Origin: Phycomyces nitens
Lineage: Eukaryota; Mucoromycota; Mucoromycetes; Mucorales; Phycomycetaceae
Direction: 5' to 3'
Assembly (NCBI GenBank): GCA_022702545.1
Contig: JAHRBC010000007.1
Span: 248,001 to 312,000 of the forward strand
Length of the DNA: 64,000 nucleotides
Part shown: positions 44,797 through 56,245 of the stretch, one piece after another
How positions within the stretch are numbered: the first letter of the stretch is position 1
How the letters are laid out: each line of letters opens with the position of its first letter
The notes under the pieces: generated by a model
Database searches by the model: none
What the model saw: only the letters and a program-made list of their open reading frames with translations
What the model was told of the DNA's origin: nothing
Program-made: the position numbers and the translations under genes

Positions 44797-46800
44797 ATGG
44801 AACTTTATTACGGCTCGTCTTATATCCAGCCAGATTCCAATCCATTGCAAACAACATTCTCCCAAGATTTTTTTAATTTCGCAGACCAGCCACCTTCATC
44901 ACCATCCGACATAATCGAACAAACTTTTGATGCATCTGCAGTTGATCTTGGTTCTGCAATCTATCCTTCCTCTCCTCCTCATTCCTCTGAACCCTCCCCT
45001 TTCTCTTTTCTTCCCATGAATTTTGAAGCAGCCACTAATCCAGAAACTCCTCACACACCCCATTCACACGAGGATCTTCCAAAGAGTCCAACCATGCCAA
45101 CTAAAAGAGGATACAAATCCCATGTCCCAAGTGCCTGTAAGCTTTATTTATTTATTTATAAACTATATAAAATAATAATTATCGAAAAAGAAGAATTTAC
45201 ACTCGAATACAGGTATCAATTGCAAGAAAGCTCACTTGGCCTGTGATGGTAAGACGCGAATTGATAGATCTAGGATGGATACTAAATGGTTCCCATAGTA
45301 TCCCGTCCCTGCAAACGATGCGTGTCCCTCAACAAGACCGACACTTGTCAAGACATTAAGCACAAAAAGAGAGGAAGACCAAAGCTTAGAGATAGCAAAT
45401 CATCCCAATCCCAGGGCCCGAATGGGAAATATGAAGTGATGTATGGTACAATTCACATGCCAGCATTCTCTGCTACCTCTGCTACATACTCTTCTTCGGC
45501 TTCGTATGAACATGAGCCTGCTACACCAACTCCCGGTCATACATCTTCCATTTCATTCATACACGAACCACTCGAATCATTTCAGACCCCAAAGAAGATA
45601 AGACCAGCCACAAGCTCACCACAGCAATCACCAAAACCAATCCAGCCATCCCAACCATCCCAACCACCACAACCACCACAACCACCACAATTACCTACCC
45701 TAGCCCCAGCTCCCTATCCACCATTTCCTCTCTTTCTCCCAGCCGAACTTCAGCCATTATTTACAAACGTATTATTAGAGCCTCCAGTTAAAGAGGACCA
45801 CCAGACCGTCACTGTATTCATGTCGATGGAGGTCTGTTGTGCGCGGATCTCGGACGAAGTAACGGAAGCCTGGGGGTACTATCCCCAAGAACTCGCCCAC
45901 AGATCGTTTTATGATTTTGTGTCGAGTAAAGACTCTGATCGTCTGGCATGCCTTCATCGACTGCTGCTGGACAATGCGACCGATGTTGCCAAGCAATCTG
46001 ATCCAAGCTATCACCTAAGCCAACCCACAGAGCGTACCACATCAGATCTCTTCCACCGCACAGACCCACTTCTTCTCGCCACGCCTGCCAAAGGCTCCAG
46101 TCGATTCTCGGACACTATACACATCAAGAAGCGTTCAGGAGAGACCGAGTTATATGAGGTGATTGTTTTTCTGGGAGGAGGATTTGGTGCCGACCTGCAT
46201 TCTGTTGGTACCCTCACCAGACTTTATATTGTTGCCGAATTCCGTAAACACTGCTATGAGATCAAACCTATGGCAGCCAAACCCTTGTCATCGACATTCA
46301 AAAAGACACCCGTTAGCCCCATAAGTGGAACTAATATGCCAAGCTGGAAGCCATCAGGGCTACCAACAAATAAGATCACACATGCCTACCCAAATTCAAA
46401 TAGTAGCCTACTCAACCCACAAGGCACCAAAAATACAAGCAATCCCATAAGCCGGCCAGTCCACCCTGATATCCCAAAGGTCAATGTGGCGCCAATGACC
46501 AACACCAATGGCCAAGAAATACAACTTCCAGCCCTTTTGCCTAACAGATTTGCGCCGATTGCAGCCCGGATGACAGGTTCTCCCCGGGGTGCACCTAATG
46601 TTACACATCCTACGCAGCAATATTTCTTGCAGACTTCCAGCAGCACTCTCAACGCAGCAGCCTCGGCAGCAGTCCAACATACGCGTCGAACCTTGTCGAT
46701 TCCAAATTCAGAAGGAACCATGGCTGGTACGGAAAAGGCATCTGGCAATACGGATGCCAGTGGAAAGGTTGGAATGAGTATTCGATCATTACTATGCTAA
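44797..46800 (+). CDS. Zn2Cys6 transcription factor with PAS domain, Ert1/AcuK-like
   Basis: Three exons (44797-45136, 45213-45248, 45299-46800) give 1878 nt, 625 aa. The zinc binuclear cluster spans the second splice junction: CINCKKAHLAC, then CKRC and a final Cys, spacing CX2CX6CX5CX2CX8C, the spacing typical of Ert1/AcuK-type gluconeogenesis regulators. A basic AT-hook-like KKRGRPKLRD follows. A PAS-type domain occupies roughly residues 290-440 (VTVFMSMEVCCARISDEV, SFYDFVSSKDSDRLACL). The N-terminus and C-terminus are Ser/Pro-rich and probably disordered; a Pro-Pro-Gln tract lies near residue 230. It should be a nuclear DNA-binding activator, likely of carbon-source genes. A nested palindrome and long AT-rich region lie 5' of it. 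Confidence 0.88.
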
Positions 46801-47106
46801 GACGACATATGAATTTGTAAAAGAATTATTATAGACATTTTTTCATAATACATACCTACACACTCTATTAAAAAATAACATGTAGTTTCAAGCTTTTAAT
46901 AATCATAATTGCCAATATCTTGTTATATATTTTTGGCAGGATACATGGCAAAGTCAATGAGGATCGAGGCTAAGCTCAATAGAGACAGACTTGGACCAAA
47001 AACGCGGGCAAGAAAAACAAAAATTACATATAAAGTTAAATACACAATAAGCATCCCCCTTTCTCTTTCTCTTTCTCTTTTTTATATAATTTTTTTTTCA
47101 AGAAAC
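46801..47106. other. Intergenic, pyrimidine-rich leader
   Basis: The 306 bp between the Ert1-like gene and the GMD start end in a CCCTTTCTCTTTCTC-type pyrimidine tract (47055-47085), probably in the promoter or leader of the next gene. Confidence 0.4.
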
Positions 47107-48339
47107 ATGTCTGAAGGTGCTTTTGCCCCTGTCACCATATTGCATGGCTCATCATTGTCTTTGGAAGAGTACAAGGCGCGTAAGGTCGCCCTTGTAACAG
47201 GCAAGAAACCAACACGAAAAAGAGCAATCAAATAAATGTTGTAGTATAGGTGTCACTGGACAAGATGGATCGTATTTGACAGAATTCCTGCTCAAGAAAG
47301 GCTATGAAGTCCATGGAATCATCCGAAGATCGTCTTCATTCAATACTGGACGTATCGAGCACATTTACAAGGATCAACATGAGCAAGGTAAGCTCAGATT
47401 CGAATTGGAAATGATCTAGCAAGATAAACACGACCATCTTTTTTAGGCGTAAAGTTCTTTCTTCACCATGGAGACATGACCGATTCTACTTGTCTGGTCC
47501 ACATCATTTCTCAAGTCCAGCCCACAGAAGTGTATAATCTGGCAGCCCAATCGCATGTCAAGGTATCTTTTGACATGTCAGAATACACTGGCGATGTAGA
47601 TGGCCTTGGAACCCTGCGTTTGCTGGATGCTATCCGTACCAGTGGACTGACTGATCGCGTCCGGTTCTACCAAGCCTCGACATCTGAGCTGTATGGAAAG
47701 GTGGTCGAGACCCCTCAAAAGGAGACCACCCCATTCTACCCTCGATCCCCTTATGGCGTGGCTAAGCTGTATGGCTACTGGATTGTCGTGAATTACCGAG
47801 AGTCCTATGGGATGTATGCCTGTAATGGGATCCTGTTCAACCACGAGTCTCCTCGTCGTGGCCGAACCTTTGTCACCCGAAAGATCTCGCGTGCCGTAGC
47901 AGACATTCATTTAGGACGCCAAGAGTGCCTGTACCTGGGAAACATTGATGCCAAGCGCGATTGGGGACATGCCCGCGACTATATAGAGGGAATGTGGTTG
48001 ATGCTCCAGCAAGACACTCCCGAAGACTTTGTTCTGGCCACTGGAGAGACTCACACTGTACGCTCGTTTATCGAAAAGGCGTTTGCAGTCACTGGACGCA
48101 AGATTGTCTGGGAGGGAGAAGGAGTGGAGGAGGTTGGCAAGGACGCTGATACGGGCAAGGTGCGTGTGCGAATTGACCCAAAGTACTTTCGACCTGCAGA
48201 AGTGGAGCTGCTTCTTGGCGATCCCACAAAGGCCCACCAAAAGATGGGTTGGAAACGAAAGGTCACCTATGATGAACTGGTTACGGAGATGGTTGTGGCT
48301 GATATAGAGGGTGGCCTGAATAATGATACCTTTAATTGA
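47107..48339 (+). CDS. gmd: GDP-mannose 4,6-dehydratase
   Basis: Three exons (47107-47200, 47250-47387, 47447-48339) give 1125 nt, 374 aa, the normal family length. The short N-terminus leads into the Rossmann NAD(P)-binding motif ([14 protein letters not shown]), split by intron 1. The short-chain dehydrogenase active site is present: TSELYGK and the YGVAKLY (YxxxK) motif. [11 protein letters not shown] and [14 protein letters not shown] are family hallmarks. It converts GDP-D-mannose to GDP-4-dehydro-6-deoxy-D-mannose, the first step toward GDP-L-fucose, in line with fucose-containing wall polymers known from this fungal group. Intron 1 uses a GC-AG donor (ACAG/GCAAGAA). A partner GDP-fucose synthase is not in this window. 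Confidence 0.95.
47201..47249 (+). other. GC-AG intron in the GMD gene
   Basis: Only a donor at CAG/GCAAGA and acceptor GTAGTATAG give the invariant VTG-VTGQDG junction in phase; reading through gives a stop after 42 codons. Intron length is 49 nt. Confidence 0.85.
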
Positions 48340-48631
48340 CAGCCTTTAATTTATCATATATAAAATAATGATTCGTTTTTTGGATCCCAGCATTTTTTTT
48401 ACATTATATAAAGTGCTGGTAATGTGACTTGTGTGCGTCACCAATGGTTCTTGGTCTTGCTTTCACAGCCTCTACTATTATGCAACACCTTTTCCCTTTT
48501 TTTCCACCTCAAATCCTTTAATTGTCTTTACACCAATTTCTGCCAATTTGTGGGACTAACTCTTATACAATTGCCGCAGCACCCTCGTCTGCGTACACTT
48601 TTTTTTTTACATTATCATATCGCTGCAGCAA
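48340..48631. other. Intergenic before BCAS3-like gene
   Basis: A 292-bp spacer with T-rich stretches and no coding frame that I can support. It must hold the GMD 3' end and the next promoter. Confidence 0.4.
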
Positions 48632-51600
48632 ATGGATGCCACCATGGAGTTCCCTGGTGTCCGAGCGGAGCCAAAGTTCCTTAGGTGAGTTCCAAGACAG
48701 TCAGAGACATAAATTCATCTCCATCTCAGAGACCCAACCTCGCTCGAGTCATTATCTTCTGGCATCTCTCGCTTCTCATCCTATGTGTCTTCTAATCTTC
48801 CCAAACGGAAACCAACAATGCGTTCATTTGAACCAATGAATGATCCCCAGCTCCAGCAGCTACTATACCAACATCAGCAACAACAGCAACAGCAACAACA
48901 GCAACAGCAGGATTCCAAAGAGGATGAAGAAGAGGACGATCTACAGGGACACCAGCCAGTGACCTTTAGTTCTTTTCAAAAGATTGATTTACCTGGCTCT
49001 GACCAGCGTCTGTCAAGGTAAAACACAATTGGAACCCTGCTGATAACTAACCTTTAAAGACGCTCTTGCCTGTTACTCGGCTATCATGACGGGTTCCAGG
49101 TCTGGGATCTTACCAATCCAGATAATGTGCATGAAATGTGTTCTGTGAGAGATCAATCTACTTTTGGGACTGTTTCCCATGTGCATGTCCTGGAGAACCC
49201 TCGTCCTGGCACAGAAGATCCTCATAGTGCCCTACGACCACTGCTGGCTGTCATGTAATAAGATCTTGCTGAATCTTCAGAGGCTGATTGTCTGTTTGCA
49301 TTTCAGATCCACTCTCGAGGGCACTCTGGACGAAAGTGGTCAAGAGACCTCATCGCATGCTTCCTCAGTCCTCAGATTCTATTCTCTACGGACCCATGCA
49401 CTGATAGAAGAGTTGAAGGATCTCGGCATGGACACAAACGGCGAGCACATCAAGATGACCGACATCAAGAGCAATCAGGACACTATTGTGCTCGTAAGTT
49501 TTGATTAGGTTGCTTCATGGCAATAACCATGTCCATGTCTTCTTTTTTTTTAGGGATGTGTATTACGAAATCGATCGGCCTTGTGCCTACTGTCTTTGAC
49601 TGACCCAAGTCGAACGTGTGTCCCCTTGACGGATGTCTACCATGATCCAGCCATTGGACCTGTGTTTACCTTGGGCTCAAGGTTCCTGGCTTATGCCACC
49701 AGCACGGCCGTCAGCAATTCAGACCCGGTCATGGGTTCTGCCTCTCATATCAGCAGTGCGGGCATGGGTGTTCTGAATGGAGAAAAAGATGTCAAGGGGG
49801 CTGCCAAGGACATTGCAAAAGAAGTAGTCAATGGCATGAAGACCCTGAGTGGGATTGGCTATCAGACCCTCTCGACCTATCTGACCAAACCAGCCCAGGA
49901 GCAGGCCTCATTTCAAGCACTGCGTCCTAATGTATCCCCCCCTCAAAGGCAGGACACTGAAAAACCCACTGCTCCCAAGAAGACCGCGCCTTCTGGAATG
50001 GTAAATGTCAGTTTCAAGCCATGTATATATTACTAATCGTCTTGATAGATCATGATTAGAGACATTCGACCTTCGCCTACTGCGCGTACTTTGCCAAACA
50101 CAATCCTGGCTCACTTTAGACCTCATTTACACGCCGTAACCTGCCTCACTTTCAATAGTGCAGGAACCTTGCTGATGTCTGCATCAAAACAGGGCCGCAC
50201 ATTCCACATATTTTCCATTCTGCCAACCGGACGCCACATTGGCAATGCTGCCCATCTCTATAGTTTGTCTCGCGGCTACACAGACGCCCAGGTGGAAGAC
50301 TGCCAGTTCTCGGCAGACTCAATGTGGTGTGTGATAAGCACTGCCAGAGGTACTGCGCATGTGTATGCCATCAACCCTTATGGCGGCAAGCCGGAAATAG
50401 CCGGTCATGTCAGCGGAAGAGTCAATAACCAGATCCAACACCCACTCTCTAGACAGGCCCCCCACCAGGTAAAGTCCACAAGAGATGCATGGGCTCCTTA
50501 TTCACGAACTACCATTGAAAACAAGGTTACGTGTCTTGGACCTGTGGTTAGAATTAAGCAGAGACGCCCGATGCCTGCCGAACCAACCTCACCACACGAT
50601 TCTAGCTCACCTCTCTACTCTCCACCCATCAAACCCCTGCGAGCCAAGCTCATCACCACCTTTCTCTCTACTACCCGGACCCCATACCTCGTGAATAACA
50701 GTAGCTTTGCCGGCAAAGCGTCCCCTTCGCACCCACAGCATCGCCAGACACTAAATACCACAGCCACACCGCAGGCACCCATCATGGGCATCCGCAACCC
50801 AGCCTCTAGCATTGGGTCTGTCCTATCTAGCTTTGGGTCGACTGTTGCTGGCTCCCCAATTGGATCGTTCTTACCTGCTCGCCCACCACCATGGACATCA
50901 AAAGACAAGACGAATGACAATCGTCTGTTTGAATTTGATGAAGAAGAGTCGTTTGAGGATGATGCAACCAAGATGGTTCACGATGAGACTGGATACCAGG
51001 ATCTCTATTCGTTCCATCCAAACGGTGTCCTTACTCTCCATCGGTGCTGGGTTATGAAGAGCGTAGTCAAGCGACGGGAGCAGGGGCGCATTGTTGAGAA
51101 ACTCGAGCTGTCAATCAAAGAAGAGGATGTGGCAGAGTGGCAGGTGAACCGCAGCATTGAGTGGGACCAGGTCAAACTTCCTCTTGATCCTGGTGTCATT
51201 GATCAAGTAGACCCAAAGACAGCCAAGACTCTGAGCTCCTCTGAATCATCTACTCCTCAATCTACTCCTGCATCAACACCTCCAAATCCATCGACAATCA
51301 AATCACCAAAAGACATTCCAGAAGATACCAAGACAAAGCATGCATCCTGGCTCTCGAGCGCAGAGATAAATACCTACATGAGTCCACCCGAAGAGCCTGC
51401 GCTATGGACTCTGTGCCAATTCAGCCTACAAACATATGAACAGCAAGATCCAAACAAGTTGGACATCATATTAAGTTATGGCGACATACCCGTCACAAAC
51501 CCCGTGTGTGTGCGACGAGAGATACCAGAACCATACTCGAGTCGCATTGACCGGGTTGGAAAGACAACCACACGAATCACAAACAAGGCAGACGAAAACC

Positions 51601-52128
51601 TCGAGGACGCCATGGCAGAGCTCCAAGGTACTTTCTTTTTCTTAAAAAAAAAGGGCTGTTGTTAACCATGCTTTATTTCTAGACAATCTTTCAAAGGCAA
51701 TGCAGACTTCATTTGCCTCTTCTCCTACTCATAAAACCCCTCTTGGCAGCAGTCCTTCACAGATTGGAAAATGGCTTTCTTCTTCTTCTTCAGGTGCAAT
51801 GGGCAGTAGCCACGGTAGCTCGGGATCAATTCCTCGCTCACCAATGCAGACTTCATCACTGTCATTCGAGGACGCATACTTGATCAGCATGGGTGGAGCT
51901 CCAGGACTAGACACGGCTTATGAGACCCTTGGGTTTTCATCGCAACAACAGAACAACCTTGAGAATAGTTCGCTGATTCGGTTCGATGAGGATGAAGAAG
52001 AGAGTCGGTCCTCGAGTGTGCGTCTAGAAGAGAGTGCACACAACATGGGAGAAGTATATTCACCAGATGGAGATAATGAGGTAGCATACCCAAGTGACTC
52101 TGTCTTTGGCGAATTCAGCTACAAATGA
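48632..52128 (+). CDS. BCAS3-like WD40 protein
   Basis: Seven exons (48632-48684, 48730-49017, 49060-49254, 49307-49493, 49554-50000, 50049-51627, 51683-52128) give 3195 nt, 1064 aa. A beta-propeller with WD-type blades fills about residues 115-550 (RSCLLLGYHDGFQVWDL, HVHVLENPRPGTED, LAHFRPHLHAVTCLTFNSAG, LMSASKQGRTFHIF, DCQFSADSMWCVISTARGT). The NNQIQHPLSRQAPHQ and C-terminal TARTL-type segments resemble BCAS3, a protein that with PHAF1 binds phosphoinositide-rich autophagic membranes. Near residue 65 is a Gln-rich run (Q about 12) encoded by CAGCAA repeats at 48878-48909. The C-terminal third is Ser/Thr/Pro-rich and acidic, with extra length typical of filamentous fungi. Divergence is high, so function is by analogy. 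Confidence 0.85.
48875..48911 (+). repeat. CAG/CAA repeat encoding polyglutamine
   Basis: About 12 consecutive CAA/CAG codons in the BCAS3-like gene, preceded by CAT-containing copies. Length variation is likely between strains. Confidence 0.85.
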
Positions 52129-52559
52129 AGGGTAGAGAGATATTATCAATTCAATCTAAAGAAATATAAACGAAGAGAATAATATGATTTGTAAATAAGT
52201 GCCCGAGGTTTCGAAACATTTACATAAGCTGGTCGAGATTCTCAAATACAGAATACAAGTTCTGGTGGAATTTCGAAAGAGGTGTAAATATTATGGTATA
52301 TTTTGACACGTTTTGAGTGTCATGGAAAGTACAGAGCCTTGAGAAATATCCATGTCATGTACGTCAATCGGCATTTTACTCTGCCAGGATATAAAGTATA
52401 TTGTATTCAACATCTAGTAGGTACATACTTGAAGAGACGTAAATAAGAGGAACACTTGTATTATCTATATATAAAATAAATCATCTCGAGATATACCACA
52501 CTCTTTGAAAGCAAGATCTTGATATCTAAGCAATACGCACTGGTTTCAAGGGAATTGGG
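52129..52559. other. Intergenic AT-rich, 3' side of BCAS3-like gene
   Basis: No coding frame. Nothing of note besides AT-rich sequence. Confidence 0.4.
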
Positions 52560-52690
52560 TCACTCTTTTATCAAACCAGTTTCTGGCCATGACTGGATTG
52601 CAGGACAAAGACCTCTTTTGACCATATTGCCAAGATGACTCCAAATATTCTCAATTAGATTGAGATCTGGACTGTTTGCTGGCCGTGCAA
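52560..52690 (-). pseudogene. Tc1/mariner transposase C-terminal relic
   Basis: Read on the minus strand, about 43 codons contain the third catalytic segment (ANSPDLNLIENIW, with the catalytic Glu) and the following C-terminal helix, ending with TGA at 52560-52562. Upstream the frame runs into a poly-A/T tract (about 52687-52700) and no other transposase domains are visible. It is a deeply decayed 3' fragment, a different family member from the element at 6745-8093. No inverted repeat could be paired. Confidence 0.75.
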
Positions 52691-54919
52691 AAAAAAAAAT
52701 GCACATACCATTTTTCATCGTACTTTCAAGTTGCCTTTATTAAAACATTGATATTCTTTCAAGGCAATAAAGAACTGCAAAGTAGGCGTCTTTAAAAATA
52801 CATATTTTCCTTTTCATACTGGTCTCAATATAAACCGAGATTCAACATCTCCTGCTCAGATACATCTCAAGCACTCAATCCACTTTCTTGAACTCTTGGT
52901 ACCGTACAAAATACATTGCTGTCCATATTTCTGACAATACACACCAAGGGAGTTTCGTTTCCTTTTATAGTAAAAATGTCTCTCCCAGCCAATGATACAG
53001 CTCAAAATGGTGGAAATTCAAATTGTTTCTTTTAAACCGGCGTTTTAAACATCAAAATGGTTTGTTTTTGGACATCTTCTTACGATTTGTATGAAGCATT
53101 TGTTTTTGGACAGTTCGTGAGCAATTTACACCACAATTTTTAACCGCAAAAGTCTTTCCAGCAGGCCCTTTACTTATTTTTTTATTTATTTTTCTTTCTT
53201 TTCTTTTCTTCCCCTTCTTCAAAAATTTTCATGGTAAGTGATTTTTGCTTGACCCCTACTTTGTAGCAAATTATATAATAAAGCTTCTTTTTTGCACTCT
53301 GTTAAATAGGCTACTTGAGTCTGCTTTATTTTGCTGTAAGATATTCAAGTTTTCACTGTGTTTAACTAAAAACTAAATGAGTTTTTCCTTTTATAATAGG
53401 CATTTACTTTACAGTTTGAAATAGCAGTATCTCTTTCAATGTATCAGACACATGTATTGCCCATCCTCTTTGGTTAAGGTGTGTATAAGACTCGCATATA
53501 TCTAACAACAAACATAATAATAACGCGTTTTTAAAGAACTACTGCATAAAATACGAGACATAAAATTAAGCGCTTTATCCTCCATGTATTTTTGTTGATT
53601 ATTAGCTTTCATACTTCTTTTAATAGATATAAGCAACCGTAAACAATAGACATAGTAAGGAAACATGTGCATCATCATCTATCTATTCAAGCTTCACTTA
53701 CTGATTATCATTATTATTTAGGTTTGTATATACTATCTTGTCCAGGCACTCTATCGAATACTGTATACCGCTCTCTAGTCTTTTGGGTCAGACTTATTTG
53801 ACTCTGCATTCATTCATACCATCCTAAAAGAACATTAAGTGGCTGGCAAGGTAGGAGATTCACTTATTCTTTCTATCATTTTATGAAAGAAAACCCTGGT
53901 TTAAAGCTATAAGAATTTGACCCAATAAAAAGCATTGAACTTATAACTTCTGAATTTTGGTTGGCAGTTGGGATTTAATTAATGAATTATCTCTCCCGAC
54001 AAATTACTATATTAAGAGTGTTCAAAAAATATGAGTTTTGAAAACCCGAAAATAATCCTCTTTTTGTGAAATTCTATCCAATCAGAGCTGTTATAAGCCG
54101 TATTATTAATGCTTTATTTCTACATTTTGATTGGCAGTTGGGATTAAATCATACAAATAACTCTCCCGACAAATTACTAAATATGGATGTCCAAAAAGAA
54201 ATGAGCTTTTAAAACCCGAAATACTCCTTGGGTGTGTAGGCTCTTTCTACAGATGTGTTAACTATTTGTATTTTGTAGTTTAGTGAAAGATAATATCTTT
54301 TTAAGCTCAAACGATAAATCATCTGTAGAATAGTGCGACTATTTTTCCGGTTCGGACTGAGCAGGCTGTCCGTAGGAAGAGACGTGGGTTTCGCCCAAAT
54401 CACTAGATAGTTGTACCACCTCTGAGGAGTGGGATATGAAATAGGGTCACGGACCAATTTAATAAAAACAAGTTCTTTCTCGTTGTTTATTTTGGAGGGT
54501 GTCTTGGATAGAACCCTAGATTGACAGTGAGACGTATAGAGCTATTCTGATTCTGTATTCTTGTAATTGCACTATACTGGTTCCGAGAAACCACAACGTA
54601 GGCCTTCCCCTCTGATATCTGGAAATATTGTCCCATACCGCCCATATCCTACCTCGACCGCCTGCGACCAGCACCTGCGTTGTTCCCCACAGTTACCCTT
54701 ACCCAAGCCATCTTATCTATTCTCTGTTCTTGAGTCGGAAACTCCCTCTTCCATCACTCCTGAATCTATTACTTCTTGATCCCACCCCAACATTATACAT
54801 CAATCAAGATAAATGGTGGGCAGAACATCGAAAAAATAGCTACTCAGTTGAAAAAGGTCATTTTCACATGATATAAAATGATCTCTGGTGACTAATAAAA
54901 CCTCTGCTTTCACATATAG
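52691..54919. other. AT-rich region with 170-bp direct duplication
   Basis: No gene supported except possible 5' exons of the following gene. A ~109-bp segment at 53950-54058 reappears at 54120-54228 (period 170 bp). Open frames around 54560-54880 are Pro/Ser/Thr- or Ile/Tyr-rich and could include an upstream exon of the gene at 54920, but none joins in phase with good splice sites. Confidence 0.4.
53950..54228. repeat. Direct duplication of ~109 bp, spaced 170 bp
   Basis: TTGGCAGTTGGGATT begins at 53961 and again at 54131. CTCTCCCGACAAATTACTA and AAAACCCGAAA also recur in order. Copies differ by scattered substitutions and small indels. Confidence 0.75.
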
Positions 54920-55957
54920 GTCAAGACTCTGACAAAACTTGTTGATGTTGTGAATACTACTAAAAACTATAAGCCACAAAACATACAAGAGAAAGTTATT
55001 CAGAATATCTATCTTTACATGTAAGTTAATTGTATGTTATAAATATTTTTAAAGCACTTAAAATAACTCTGCTTAGTCTTGACATGCATATGGATCGTCC
55101 GTGGATCTTCTCAAAGCAGTTCATTGAGATGTATTCGGAAGCAGATTACCAATATAAATTCTGGAGTTACATCTTTGAATCGTTTTTAGGAAGAAAACAA
55201 GATGTTTTATTGCTATGGTAAATATCTTATTGTGACTTTATGCAGCTTATTCTCTGTCTAACTGTTTGTAGGGGCGACACCATAAGCGACAGTTGTAAAA
55301 AAGCTGGTCATAAATTTAAGTTGGATTTGCGGTTGGTGATGATTCAAAATGATGAAAATACAGTAGATGGTTGTACTGGAGAGATGGCCAAGAAAGCAAC
55401 AGTAAAAAAGATATACAAAGACAAGCTCAAGTCCGTCATTGCATCAAAGTGCCATCTTAACACTTTTTTAAAGGAAGTACCGTATATCCATGCCCAAGAT
55501 GTTCCCCTTATAAAGATACCAATAATTCAAGTAGCCGGCTTCAGTGGAAAGCTTTCTGTTTTAAGTTTACCAAAGAAAAAAGAGTACAAACTGGACGATG
55601 TTTCTTTTTGTTTTCCCAAGTCGTTGCAGCAAATTCGAACAGGATATTTGGAAAACTTGATTGATTTTCTATCTACAATTGATGTAAGAGGATGGACAAG
55701 ACAACTAATATTTTGCATTATCTAATATTACCACTTTTCTTTTTTAGGATTTATTGGGTGATCTACGTAAGATTTATCACGATAATAGTTCCAGTACCGA
55801 AAATGATATCGAGAACATCTTAACTGAGGCCAATCAAAAAAAAAAGTTCAATTACAATGCTTGGGTAACAAAAGCCACTTTTGAAAAAGAGGATGATGAC
55901 GACGATGAGGAAGAAGAAGATGAGGAAGAAGACGATGATGATGAACTGTTGACTTGA
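54920..55957 (+). CDS. Putative nuclease-like protein of an expanded-looking family (5' end unresolved)
   Basis: Four exons (54920-55020, 55077-55217, 55272-55683, 55748-55957) are open in one phase with GT-AG introns and give 287 aa; the first exon(s) are missing or unresolved because the frame before 54920 is closed by TAG. The middle holds GDTISDSCKKAGHKFKLDL then GEMAKKATVKKIYKDKL, a D...GE-x-(A)-K arrangement like that in the gene at 40485. The C-terminus is very acidic (DDDDDEEEEEDEEEDDDDE). From memory this motif order recurs in multicopy unannotated proteins of Mucoromycota. Nuclease function is inferred. The DIRS element begins 126 bp after the stop. Confidence 0.55.
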
Positions 55958-56082
55958 AATTACATCCGTGTTTTAAACATCATGGTATTTAATTACATAG
56001 TATACCCTCCATGTTGACATTCTGCCTTGGGATGAATAAAAAATAGCGATTTTTTTTTCAAAAATGAAATGTAGAATTACCC

Positions 56083-56140
56083 AATTGTATGTCGTGCCTA
56101 ACACAATTGGTGTTGACTCCGTTACGACTACAGATGTGGT
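56083..56140 (+). repeat. Left inverted terminal repeat of DIRS element
   Basis: 58 bp; inverted match to 60044-60101 with three mismatches (AATTGTATGTCGT...ATGTGGT). Confidence 0.85.
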
Positions 56141-56245
56141 ATAGGCTCTCCGAGCCGCGCTTTATTTTTTGAAAATATATATGTATAATAAATTTCTCTA
56201 TTACCTTGTCCCTCATATCTTTCCAAGCCGCGCACCGTGGACTAA

